Positions 31,457 through 41,534 of a stretch of DNA of 64,000 nt are shown here, one piece after another. The position numbers and the translations under genes were made by a program. Position 1 is the first letter of the stretch; the number at the start of each line of letters is the position of its first letter. The notes under the pieces are model-generated. The model saw nothing but the letters and a program-made list of their open reading frames with translations, made no database searches and had not been told where the DNA came from. Source of the DNA: Aedes albopictus (lineage: Eukaryota > Arthropoda > Insecta > Diptera > Culicidae); contig NC_085137.1 of the NCBI RefSeq assembly GCF_035046485.1, positions 341,610,505 through 341,674,504 of the forward strand. Direction: 5' to 3'.

Positions 31457-33653
31457 ATTCCTGGAGGAATCCCCGGGGGGAATTCCTGGAGGAATCCCCG
31501 GGGGGAATTCCTGGAGGAATCCCCGGGGGGAATTCCTGGAGGAATCCCCGGGGGGAATTCCTGGAGGAATCCCCGGGGGGAATTCCTGGAGGAATCCCCG
31601 GGGGGAATTCCTGGAGGAATCCCCGGGGGGAATTCCTGGAGGAATCCCCGGGGGGAATTCCTGGAGGAATCCCCGGGGGGAATTCCTGGAGGAATCCCCG
31701 GGGGGAATTCCTGGAGGAATCCCCGGGGGGAATTCCTGGAGGAATCCCCGGGGGGAATTCCTGGAGGAATCCCCGGGGGGAATTCCTGGAGGAATCCCCG
31801 GGGGGAATTCCTGGAGGAATCCCCGGGGGGAATTCCTGGAGGAATCCCCGGGGGGAATTCCTGGAGGAATCCCCGGGGGGAATTCCTGGAGGAATCCCCG
31901 GGGGGAATTCCTGGAGGAATCCCCGGGGGGAATTCCTGGAGGAATCCCCGGGGGGAATTCCTGGAGGAATCCCCGGGGGGAATTCCTGGAGGAATCCCCG
32001 GGGGGAATTCCTGGAGGAATCCCCGGGGGAATTCCTGGAGGAATCCCCGGGGGGAATTCCTGGAGGAATCCCCGGGGGGAATTCCTGGAGGAATCCCCGG
32101 GGGGAATTCCTGGAGGAATCCCCGGGGGGAATTCCTGGAGGAATCCCCGGGGGGAATTCCTGGAGGAATCCCCGGGGGGAATTCCTGGAGGAATCCCCGG
32201 GGGAATTCCTGGAGGAATCCCCGGGGGGAATTCCTGGAGGAATCCCCGGGGGGAATTCCTGGAGGAATCCCCGGGGGGAATTCCTGGAGGAATCCCCGGG
32301 GGGAATTCCTGGAGGAATCCCCGGGGGGAATTCCTGGAGGAATCCCCGGGGGGAATTCCTGGAGGAATCCCCGGGGGGAATTCCTGGAGGAATCCCCGGG
32401 GGGAATTCCTGGAGGAATCCCCGGGGGGAATTCCTGGAGGAATCCCCGGGGGGAATTCCTGGAGGAATCCCCGGGGGGAATTCCTGGAGGAATCCCCGGG
32501 GGGAATTCCTGGAGGAATCCCCGGGGGGAATTCCTGGAGGAATCCCCGGGGGGAATTCCTGGAGGAATCCCCGGGGGGAATTCCTGGAGGAATCCCCGGG
32601 GGGAATTCCTGGAGGAATCCCCGGGGGGAATTCCTGGAGGAATCCCCGGGGGGAATTCCTGGAGGAATCCCCGGGGGGAATTCCTGGAGGAATCCCCGGG
32701 GGGAATTCCTGGAGGAATCCCCGGGGGGAATTCCTGGAGGAATCCCCGGGGGGAATTCCTGGAGGAATCCCCGGGGGGAATTCCTGGAGGAATCCCCGGG
32801 GGGAATTCCTGGAGGAATCCCCGGGGGGAATTCCTGGAGGAATCCCCGGGGGGAATTCCTGGAGGAATCCCCGGGGGGAATTCCTGGAGGAATCCCCGGG
32901 GGGAATTCCTGGAGGAATCCCCGGGGGGAATTCCTGGAGGAATCCCCGGGGGGAATTCCTGGAGGAATCCCCGGGGGGAATTCCTGGAGGAATCTCCGGG
33001 GGGAATTCCTGGAGGAATCCCCGGGGGGAATTCCTGGAGGAATCCCCGGGGGGAATTCCTGGAGGAATCCCCGGGGGGAATTCCTGGAGGAATCCCCGGG
33101 GGGAATTCCTGGAGGAATCCCCGGGGGGAATTCCTGGAGGAATCCCCGGGGGGAATTCCTGGAGGAATCCCCGGGGGGAATTCCTGGAGGAATCCCCGGG
33201 GGGAATTCCTGGAGGAATCCCCGGGGGGAATTCCTGGAGGAATCCTCGGGGGGAATTCCTGGAGGAATCCCCGGGGGGAATTCCTGGAGGAATCCTCGGG
33301 GGGAATTCCTGGAGGAATCCCCGGGGGGAATTCCTGGAGGAATCCCCGGGGGGAATTCCTGGAGGAATCCCCGGGGGGAATTCCTGGAGGAATCCCCGGG
33401 GGGAATTCCTGGAGGAATCCCCGGGGGGAATTCCTGGAGGAATCCCCGGGGGGAATTCCTGGAGGAATCCCCGGGGGGAATTCCTGGAGGAATCCCCGGG
33501 GGGAATTCCTGGAGGAATCCCCGGGGGGAATTCCTGGAGGAATCCCCGGGGGGAATTCCTGGAGGAATCCCCGGGGGGAATTCCTGGAGGAATCCCCGGG
33601 GGGAATTCCTGGAGGAATCCCCGGGGGGAATTCCTGGAGGAATCCCCGGGGGG
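31457..33653. repeat. Homogeneous 25-bp tandem array, about 88 units
   Basis: Each unit is AATTCCTGGAGGAAT followed by CCCCGGGGGG. Two units are 24 bp (one G short, near 32,029 and 32,204), and three carry a C-to-T change (near 32,995, 33,245 and 33,295). Otherwise the array looks identical. ATTCC-TGGA-GGAAT is a hairpin and CCCCGGGG a second palindrome, so both strands fold. Because 25 is not a multiple of three and the unit holds no stop in any phase, open frames of 748-792 codons run through it on both strands. They are a property of the unit, not evidence of a gene. Confidence 0.97.
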
Positions 33654-34040
33654 ATTCGCAGAATCCCTGAAGAAATGCTCAAGTAAATAGCTGAAGGAAT
33701 TCTTGAAGAAATCCCTGGATGAATAACTGTAGGAACTCTTGGAGGAATACCTGAAGGAGTTCTTGACGAAACTCAAGAAGGTGTCCCGGAAACAATCTCA
33801 ACGGGAATTCCTTAGGAAATCCCAGAAGAGATTTCTAAACGAATTTCTGGAACAATTTCTGCGGAAATCTGTGGAATAAAAACTGAAGGAATCCATGTCT
33901 TCCGTAATTTCTGGACGAATTATTGAAGAAATCCCAGGTTTTTTTGGGAAAATTTTGAGGGAATTCCTAGATAATTCTTTGAATAATTTTTTGAAGCATT
34001 TCGGAGAGAATTCCTAGAAGAACTTTTTGCAGAAATACCA
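33654..34040 (-). repeat. Degenerate minisatellite, right flank of the homogeneous array
   Basis: CCTGAAGGAGTTCTTGACGA and GGAATTCCTTAGGAAATCCC-type units, the same orientation as the array and increasingly diverged with distance. Confidence 0.65.
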
Positions 34041-34045
34041 ATAGG

Positions 34046-34525
34046 GTAGATGCTTCAGTTTTGGCCAGCCCGGAGTTTTAGCCATAGTGCGGTATTCAGT
34101 CTGTAACGATCTAAATTGGCATAAATTTATTTTTTACTAGAAGATTCTAATATAATAATATAATTGCAGCTGTCAAAACCATACATTTTGAACAAAAACT
34201 GGAAGAAAAAAATAATTTTCCTAAAAAAAATCAGCTCCCATATATCTATTTTGGCCAGGGTGCTTCTAATTTGGCCACTCCCATAAGAAATACACGTGAT
34301 TGTTCAAAATAGAAACCAAAGCTGAGAATATGGCCAAAACTGCGGCAAGGCTTCTATTTTGGCCAGTGCCACTTTTAATACCAAAATCGAGTATCAGCTT
34401 GATTTCTGCAATTTTCTAATGAAGTATAGATCGAAAACTTTCATTTAACACATTGATAGTTTTCATTGAATTATTGGTTATTTTTATATAAATGATTTCC
34501 CTTAGACTGGCCAAAACCGGTGCCC
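34046..34525. mobile_element. Element with GGTTTTGGCCAG-type ends and internal copies
   Basis: TTCAGTTTTGGCCAGCCCGG on the left and, reverse-complemented, ACCGGTTTTGGCCAGTCTA on the right. Internal TATTTTGGCCAGGGTGCTTC and TATTTTGGCCAGTGCC resemble subterminal repeats. It sits between two stretches of degenerate minisatellite. Confidence 0.5.
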
Positions 34526-34549
34526 GCACCATATAATATAAAAAAAATC

Positions 34550-34994
34550 AGATGGAATTGAGGGAGAAATCTCTAGTAGAATTCTTGAAGGAATATATGA
34601 AGAAACTCTTGAAGAAATCGCTGGAAAATTCCTCTGGGGATCCTTGGATGCGAAAAAATCATTGGAGGAACCACTGTAAATATCCAAAGAGAAATTTACA
34701 TAGAATTGTAAGGTGAAATCTCTGAAGCAATTATTCAAAGAATCTCTGAAGAAATCCATGATGGAATCGCTAAAGGAAGCTATGGGAAAATTTCTGGAGA
34801 AGTTCTTTGATGCAGCTTTTCAGAAGTATCTGTAAGATTTCTGAAGGAAACATTTCTTGGAACAAGCGCTAAAACAACCAATATCGGAATACCGCAAGAC
34901 GTCCAGGAAGGAATTCACGAAGGAGAAGTTCTTGGTAAAGTTCCTAGAAGGATTCCCCTGGAGAAACTCCTGAAAAATTACCTGGAGAAACCCA
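34550..34994 (-). repeat. Degenerate minisatellite, A-rich orientation
   Basis: GGAATATATGAAGAAACTCT and GAAATCGCTGGAAAATTCCT-type units continue the 33.65-34.04 kb tract beyond the inserted element. Confidence 0.6.
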
Positions 34995-34995
34995 A

Positions 34996-35173
34996 GTAGC
35001 ATTTATAGTCAAATCGACAACAAGAGGTTCTTTGAGCCATCATTAAACCATCACGCCGAGGACCTGGGATCGCATCCCACTCCCGACAAACAGTTCTTGA
35101 GGGAAGTGATGCGTGGGTCCCGAGATGATCTAGCCTAGGGCTAAAAATCTCGTTAATTCAGATAAAAAAAAAA
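34996..35173 (+). mobile_element. SINE-like fragment with poly(A) tail
   Basis: A B-box-like GGGATCGCATCCCACTCCCG is followed by GTGATGCGTGGGTC, ATGATCTAGCCTAGGGCT and AAATCTCG, ending in nine or more A. The A-box part is poorly conserved. Confidence 0.5.
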
Positions 35174-35220
35174 CATAAAACCAAAATAAAAAGCATTTTA
35201 TTACGGCTCTCAAAACCTCT

Positions 35221-35500
35221 CGCTCTCTCTCTCTCTTCTTGGCGTAACGTCCTCATTGGGACAAAGCCTGCTTCCCAGCTTAGTGTTCTATGAGCACTTC
35301 CACAGTTATTAACTGAGAGCTTCCTCTGCCAATGACCATTTTGCATACGTATATCGTGTGGCAGGCACGAAGATACTCTATGCCCAAGGAAGTCAAGGAA
35401 ATTTCCTTTACGAAAAGATCCTGGACCGACCGGGAATCGAACCCGTCACCCTCAGCATGGTCATGCTGAATACCCGTGCGTTTACCGCCTCGGCTATACG
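35221..35500 (-). mobile_element. tRNA-Leu-like SINE with 16-bp target duplication
   Basis: The minus strand begins CGTATAGCCGAGGCGGTAAA (A box TAGCCGAGGCGG), has a long variable arm (GACCATGCTGAGGGT) and a B box GGGTTCGATTCCC, then the body (TCGTAAAGGAAATTTCC, CATTGGCAGAGGAAGCTCTC) and a (GA)n tail. GGCTCTCAAAACCTCT occurs at 35,205-35,220 and 35,501-35,516 as a perfect target duplication. The head resembles leucine tRNA but there is no intact cloverleaf gene. Confidence 0.92.
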
Positions 35501-35749
35501 GGCTCTCAAAACCTCTACAAGACTTATTGGTCATCAAAGTGTTACTTGGGCGGGGTGGTTGGGATAGGAGTTGCTGCGCAGAAACTAATGACCTCAATAG
35601 AATACGCGGTATCCTACATTTACTGTGTCATTATGTCAAATTAACATTGCCTAATTTAAACCATTCTTATGACATACTTTCTGTATAAAACCATATTTGT
35701 TTTTGTATGAGTCTTGACGATGCCTTGACGTTTCGCTGAGACTAATCAT

Positions 35750-35847
35750 CTTAAGACCGTTCGCAATGCTGTTTTATTTTGTATGGCGAGTTTTAAAATT
35801 TTTAAAACTCGCCATACAAAATAAAACAGCATTGCGAACGGCCTAAG
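35750..35847. repeat. Snap-back palindrome of about 98 bp, one-base centre
   Basis: CCGTTCGCAATGCTGTTTTA, then TTTTGTATGGCGAG and TTTTAAAA, is followed at once by its reverse complement. Only one base near the outer tips differs. It may be a minimal MITE or a replication scar. Confidence 0.88.
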
Positions 35848-35849
35848 TA

Positions 35850-37150
35850 TTAGAAGTATAATGTCGATCATTATCCACTCACTTGAGATTTAGCAGACGC
35901 TTCAAGCAATCCAGATTAGTCAGGACCTAGCAAACTTTTATGACCAAAGCAGTAAATCGAGCGTACCCTCCCAAAGGAGTAACAAACAGGCCAATTTCCA
36001 CGCACACAACAAGCAGCTGTTTGTGACCTCCAGGCCGATGAGGATAAATTCGATTACTTCGTCCCCCCGAATCAGCAGATACATCCATACATCCTATCAA
36101 ATAAAAAAAATACGCTCCCAGCTTTCGAAAGTTACACCACGTGAAAGCGGATCACCGTAGCGCACACGCAGAAAGAGTCATAGCACGGTTCCGTAAAAAG
36201 GTAAAATAAGGTGAAATGTTTACCATTTTCATGTCTCCTCCAAACGTGCTTCCGCGACCGTTCCGACCAGCCTCTCGCGCGCTGGCAGCAATAACTGTGA
36301 TCCCCATGTGGACACGTGCCCGATCATCATGAGCCAGATCAGATTGTGTTTATCGAGGGTAGAGAGACTGTAGTTTGGGGTGAGTTTGATGAAAGGTAAC
36401 TATAGAACCCGGGTTTTGAAATGTTCATGATGTTGTACTCTTGAATTGAAATATCTCATTCAGGAGTGTGTCTTTAAAAAAGTATATAAAAATGTCAATA
36501 AAATAAAAAAAGTTATGATGAATTCGATTGTACTTCTGAAAATGTTTGTATACTTCTGAAGCACAGGCCATTATTGGCAACAATAGTCAGATTTTAAGGC
36601 CGATGTTGGTTCATCTCAAAATAGGCAATTTGAGGATTCATCTTACATATTAAAATCGACCTAGTTCTCTCCAATCTACGATTGTCCAAATATCCAACGT
36701 GGGCGCTTACGTGCTTGGCTCTGCTATGTTTGTGATATCTGAGTGGGACATTTATAGCGCATTTTACTTCCATTTTACAGCCCTTTTTTCGGGCGATTCA
36801 ACGAAACTGTCACACACCGATTTGCCTTGAGGGACGTTTGAAGTTTTTTTCTTCCTGTCTTGCTCTGCTGCTGATGACTCAAACAACCCTGCATAAATGC
36901 TTCCTGCCCGAGGAGCTTGACCGCATCCCACAAGCGAGCGAAGAGGGTCAAACGTACGAGCGCGCCCCCGCACGGCAACACGGCGCGGCTGCTCTGTGGA
37001 AATGTGGCAAGGTTTTTATGGTGATGCAGTACCGATAAATTTCTTCCAGCTAAATCGATCCTGTTTATTTTTAATGAAAATTTATTGGAGGAAGCTTACC
37101 CTGGCGTAGGCAAACGGCTCGGTGGATGGTGATTATTGTGGGCAAATGGA
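35850..37150. other. No gene seen: mostly unique non-coding DNA
   Basis: Overlapping frames of 66-69 codons near 36,764-37,038 on both strands have no recognisable domain. No repeat ends. Confidence 0.4.
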
Positions 37151-37162
37151 GATGGCCGCCCG

Positions 37163-37782
37163 CAGACATGGGCAAAACACCACACCGTGCCGCACCGGTG
37201 GCGTGTTTGCCCGTAAACACACCACCGTGTGTGTTCATATCACCACCTTCGTTTAGCTTCTACTGATGAACACGCAGTGCGACTGGCGAAACACTCGTGT
37301 CGGTGTTATAACTCGAGCCTCAGTTTCGGCTCCGTGTTTCAGTTTTGGTTGGGCACGGAGGCCGAGTGTTTCCGATTGTATGAAACACCAAAGCAGTGAG
37401 CTCGGCCCCTCGGCCACAGTGCGTGGTAGCTTGACTGCATCAGAGCCACTGAGTCAGAAGGGACGAGAAAGACACAAAAGGAGCCGCCAAGTACTTCACT
37501 CTCGTCGTCGACGAGCAGCATTTGCAACTCGTGCTGGAGAATGAACGGCACCGAGCGCTTGAACTCGCACGAGTGTTTTGGATAATCGGAAACACTCGGG
37601 CTCCGTGTTACCCGAAGCGTCAAACACCGTGCCCAGTGCCTGAGCACCGCCACCGACACCGGTGTTGAGCCAGACACGGTGCGTGTTCGTCTGAAACACG
37701 GAGAGCTAGGTGGTGGCTTGGCACCCACGGTGGTGTGTTTGAGCATCGACTCCTCGTGCAGTGCGGTGTTTGGACATGTCTG
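37163..37782. mobile_element. hAT-type MITE, GC-rich, long inverted arms, 8-bp target duplication
   Basis: GCCGCCCG precedes (37,155-37,162) and follows (37,783-37,790) the element. The tips are CAGACATGGGCAAAACACC and, reverse-complemented, CAGACATGTCCAAACACC. Further inverted blocks pair: AAACACACCACCGTG, and CCGAGTGTTTCCGATT at about 37,362 and 37,580. At least a dozen GTGTTT or AAACAC motifs occur throughout in both orientations. No protein is called despite a 187-codon frame overlapping the region. Confidence 0.88.
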
Positions 37783-37794
37783 GCCGCCCGTAAT

Positions 37795-38225
37795 GCAAGT
37801 CGTTTTTATGGGCTGCATTTTTACGCACTGCAATATAATCCCTATTTGTGTGCCGCCAGGGAAATGTGGCTGATGAAGGAATGTTCGCCAAAAAATGGAC
37901 AATCAGCGGAAAAAAACGAGTTAAAAAATTGTCAGGATAGTCGAGGATCCCTTTGTACAATCAAAAACCTTTCAAGTCTTTTTTTTTAGATACGGGATTT
38001 CATTGAAGTACATAATTATCAAGATTCCTGAGAGTGTAGAATTTCTCATAAAAATCATTCTTGGTTTCATAACAATAATGAAACAGCCCTTATGGCTACA
38101 GCTGTTTAGACGTGGGTCATATAGAATGATGGATTTTTTTACCAATTAAAGTCTTATTTGAAAGATAATGTGTTGATATGCTCAAACAGTGGTTCCGAGA
38201 ACATCCCCAGTCAACACTCGATCGC
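37795..38225. other. No gene seen
   Basis: AT-rich sequence with short frames, no recognised repeat ends. Confidence 0.35.
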
Positions 38226-38228
38226 ATA

Positions 38229-38337
38229 TGTTGTTGAATATGACGCTAAAGGTGAGGTGATATGCGTACACGTTACACGTGGTTAATTGGAAGTATGTAC
38301 GCATATTGCCTCCACTTTAGCATCCTATTCAACACTA
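38229..38337. mobile_element. Short foldback MITE
   Basis: TGTTGTTGAATATGACGCTA, then ATATGCGTACA, pairs with the reverse complement of the right half (TAGTGTTGAATAGGATGCTA, then ATATGCGTACA). The loop is about 25 nt. Confidence 0.7.
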
Positions 38338-38369
38338 TATAAGACTTATTGTTTGGTAACATACTTTCA

Positions 38370-38704
38370 GTCCTGAGCACCCATGAAGGTGCAGAGGGCC
38401 GAATGGAAAGATCTCCAGATCAAATTTCGGTCGACTTCCTTTATTTGATTGTTGAGGCTGCGCCGCCATGAGCTTCTGGGTCTGCCTCTGCTGCGATGTC
38501 CTGCTGGGTTTCAATCTATTGCTTGTTTACAAATCGTTCCCGATCCTGCATAGAGTGTGGCCGACCCATCTTCACTTTCACTCCCGAATTTCCGTCGCTA
38601 TCGGCTTTTGATGACATCGACGATGGAGCTCCACGTTGGAGATCTAATTATGAGATCACCATGCATTAATTATATACTTCAGGCATCTATTGATGAAGAC
38701 CTGT
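38370..38704 (-). pseudogene. RTE-like LINE copy 2: extreme C-terminus
   Basis: The minus strand reads QVFINRCLKYIIN, then ISNVELHRRCHQKPIATE, then a decayed GHTLC segment. This is the usual C-terminal domain after the RT. It continues the 38,923 segment across a MITE. Confidence 0.65.
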
Positions 38705-38922
38705 ATAAATGTCACAAGTTACATTTCGACATTTTTGAGGTTTTTATGTCAAAAGTCATATTTAGGTATGTGTTTTTGAAATATTCTGTCAACCTATGAA
38801 TTTATGTATATTTCGATAGTTGAATTGAGTTAAAGTCTATCCAATGCGACAACAGTCAAAGTTTATTTTGAAACTTCAAATGTGTTTTTCTCGTGTATTT
38901 CTAATGTAGCATGTGACATTTA
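38705..38922. mobile_element. MITE with ATAAATGTCACA ends inserted in the LINE
   Basis: The left tip ATAAATGTCACAAGTTACAT matches the reverse complement of the right tip (ATAAATGTCACATGCTACAT). The flanking LINE protein resumes on both sides. Confidence 0.75.
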
Positions 38923-40786
38923 TGCGTCCGAGGGCCGTGCAGCAGCTGAGTGTTCTCTGCTGATACACACCAAGTTTCACTGGCGTACAGCAGCACAGAT
39001 TTCTCGTTCGAGTTGAAAATTCGGGCTTTGGTGCGTAGACTTTTGTTTTTCCATACATTTCTTAAACTCGCCAAGGCAGCCCTCACCTTCTTGATCTGCG
39101 CACCATCGGCCGTCATTTGGCTACTAAGATATTGGAACCGTGATGCTAGAAGGGTTGACGGTACATCCAATGGTTTGGTTTTGTTGACGTTGATGGTGAG
39201 ATCTGCCTCCGAGGAGCGCTCGGCAAGATCATCGAGTATGTACTGCAGGTCTAGAGCGCCATTGAGCTAGGAGAGCAACGCCATCTGCCTGTTTGAAGTC
39301 ATCTAGGTACTCCATGGTAATGGGCTGCCATAGCAAGCCACGATTTGGTTTACGATCAATCGCCCCTACCAGGATCTCGTCTATTACGATGAGGAACCCC
39401 TAATCGAATACATCCTTGTCTCAGTCTAGGAAATACCGGGATTGGGTCGGACAATACACCCTTGTGCAGTACTATTTACAAATATGCCCTGTACTGTGCT
39501 TCAATGAGGCCGATGATTTTCTCAGGGACACCCTTGCGCCCGAGGGCTTTCCACATGTTTTAGTGATTGAGACGGTCGAAAGCTTTTTCTTAATTGATGA
39601 ACACCAGGTAGAGAGATTCGTGGAATTCTTTGATTTGCTCCAAGATGATACAGATCGTGACAATATGGTCCACACATAATCGTCCGGCACGGAATCCTGC
39701 TTGCTGCCGCCGGAGAGTTGCATCAAATCTTCTTCTTTCACGGGCATCGTAGCATTCATCTTAGTCCCACTAAGGCGACGTAAGACATCGTCAAAAAGAC
39801 GAATGTCGCCGATATTTGTGGCTTTCTTGACATCTTTGGCTAAGGAGTCTGCCTACACATTTTTTGTCCCACCTAAATGAGCGCTTCACTTCCTTCTCCA
39901 GAGTCGAATAGCGCTGACGGGCTACGGCTTTGGCTTTTCATCTTTTCGCTCGCTCTACTGAGCCTTTGGCGTTCCTTCGCTCCTCTATCTTCCTCCAGGT
40001 GTCATCTGTGATCCACTGCTTTCTCCGGGTGCGTAGCTCACACAAATTATTCTCGCCGGTGGTAATGAAGGCGTTCTTGATGGCGCTCCATTAGTATTCT
40101 ACGCTTCCACCATCCGGAACATCTACGGCATGGTTCTCCAGCTTTTTACCTTTTTACCGCAGCGTCTTCCAGTTGATATGTGTTGAACCGGCGCCCGATT
40201 TTCTCCTCCTGTCGATGGATTTTCTCAATGCGAATCCTGATCTCACCGATTAGGAGATGATGGTGGGACGCAATGTCGACGCTACGTTTGTTCCGCACAT
40301 CAAGAAGGCTCCATCTCCATTTTCGGTTGATGTGGTCGATTTGATTATTCGTGACGCCATCAAAGGAAACAAGAAACCCATGTCACTTTGTGCACTGGTC
40401 GATGGAGAAAGAGCGATCCTCCAATCAACATGTCATTGTTGCCACAAAACTCTGCAAACAGCTCTCAGTTTTCGCTCATTTCTCCGAGACCAAGGCGTTC
40501 CATGACGTGCTCATTGTCCGAGCTATTGGAACCAACCTTTGCGTTGAAGTCTTGAGGACCTTGATATCACCTGTTGGACTCTCATCCACGACAGCATTCC
40601 GTTGACTGTAAAAGTTCTATTTGTCTTGCAATTCGGCAGCATCAGTTGGCGTGTAGCAATGAATCATGGTAAGGTTTCGAACCCGTGTTCTGAATCTGGC
40701 TACAGTTATCCTCTCATTCATCCCACTTCATGAGCGCAGCGTTGGCGTGAGCGCTGAGCCGGTAACCAACTGCACGATGGCGAGGA
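38923..40786 (-). pseudogene. RTE-like LINE copy 2: endonuclease to RT, heavily broken
   Basis: In minus-strand order: an endonuclease region (about 40,680-40,250, with HANAALMKWDE and ITVARFRTRVRNLT), a linker (ITDDTW-type, 40,000-40,030), RT pieces (39,472-39,759; 39,300-39,400 as NRGLLWQPITME) and the post-RT region (FQYLSSQMTADG; ASLRNVWKNKS; LLYASETWCVSAEN). Many stops and frameshifts. Copy 1 (10.8-17.5 kb) is the same family. Its 5' part lies at 44,200-44,797, beyond an inserted LINE. Confidence 0.75.
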
Positions 40787-40789
40787 GCA

Positions 40790-41534
40790 TGTTTATCTCT
40801 CTATTTATTTATTTATTTATTTATCTTCGACATAATAAAAATATCGTACAGACAAAATTAACTTATCTACTAATTCTTAACTTAAAAACATTCTTCGAAA
40901 TTCCAAAGTCAAACATTGAGGCTACTTCATTGAAGCGTGTACAACAAACGTCTAGAGGGTTGTTCATTCCGTATGTAGTGCGGTGAAACGAACGACGAAA
41001 AAAATCTGGCTGACGAGTTTCTCGGGACGGGGCATTGAATCGAAGCTTCTCAAGTATGTCTGCGCAGTCGACGTGGCCCGACAGGACTTCAAACACAAAC
41101 ATTCGCTGTAGAAATGCACGTCTGCTTGACAATGTTGGAAGATCCATTAGCATGCATCGATTTTCATAGGGCGGCAGGTTCATCCTATCTCTCCAGTTTA
41201 GCGACCTTAGAGCGTACCGAACAAAATGTTTTTGAACCCGTTCAATTCGATTAACATGGACTTCATGGTATGGGGCCCATACTTGTACGCAATATTCCAA
41301 AACACTGCGCACAAACGAACAGTACAGTGCCTTTAGACAGTATACGTCATAAAACACCTTGGAGTTACGTTTTACAAACCCCAGCATAGAGAATGCTTTG
41401 GCAGTCACAGCAGCGATGTGTTCTGAAAACCGTAGTTTGCAGTCGATGATTATCCCCAAATCCTTCACAGTAGTCACACGGTTCAGGGTTGTTGTTGCCA
41501 TCATATAATCATTAGTGTGGTTCAGAAAATCGTT
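40790..41534 (-). CDS. CR1/Jockey-like LINE: RT C-terminal part and 3' tail
   Basis: The frame 40,863-41,546 (227 codons; the first few residues come from the inserted element) encodes the region after the RT palm: VTTVKDLGIIIDCKLRFSEH, then ITAKAF-like, then LKALYCSFVRSVLEYCVQVW and RVQKHFVRYALRSL. Its natural stop is followed by a short 3' UTR with GTCTGTAC and an AAAT-repeat tail ending near 40,790, where the RTE-like host LINE resumes. The frame itself has no internal stop, suggesting modest age. It is non-functional because of the 41,535-43,467 insertion and 5' truncation. The clade is recognised only to the CR1/Jockey group. Confidence 0.78.

Noticed and set aside
31457..33653. CRISPR-like array
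   Set aside because: Units are contiguous without variable spacers, and the DNA is eukaryotic repeat.
31398..33776. Frames of 748-792 codons on both strands, Gly/Pro/Arg-rich
   Set aside because: They are translations of a stop-free 25-bp tandem unit in cycling phases; equal-length frames on both strands and no codon constraint.
35221..35516. Possible functional tRNA-Leu gene
   Set aside because: A and B boxes are present but the acceptor stem does not close, a SINE body follows, and a target duplication flanks it.
37339..37902. 187-codon minus-strand frame
   Set aside because: It lies mostly inside the hAT MITE and crosses its right boundary and target duplication.
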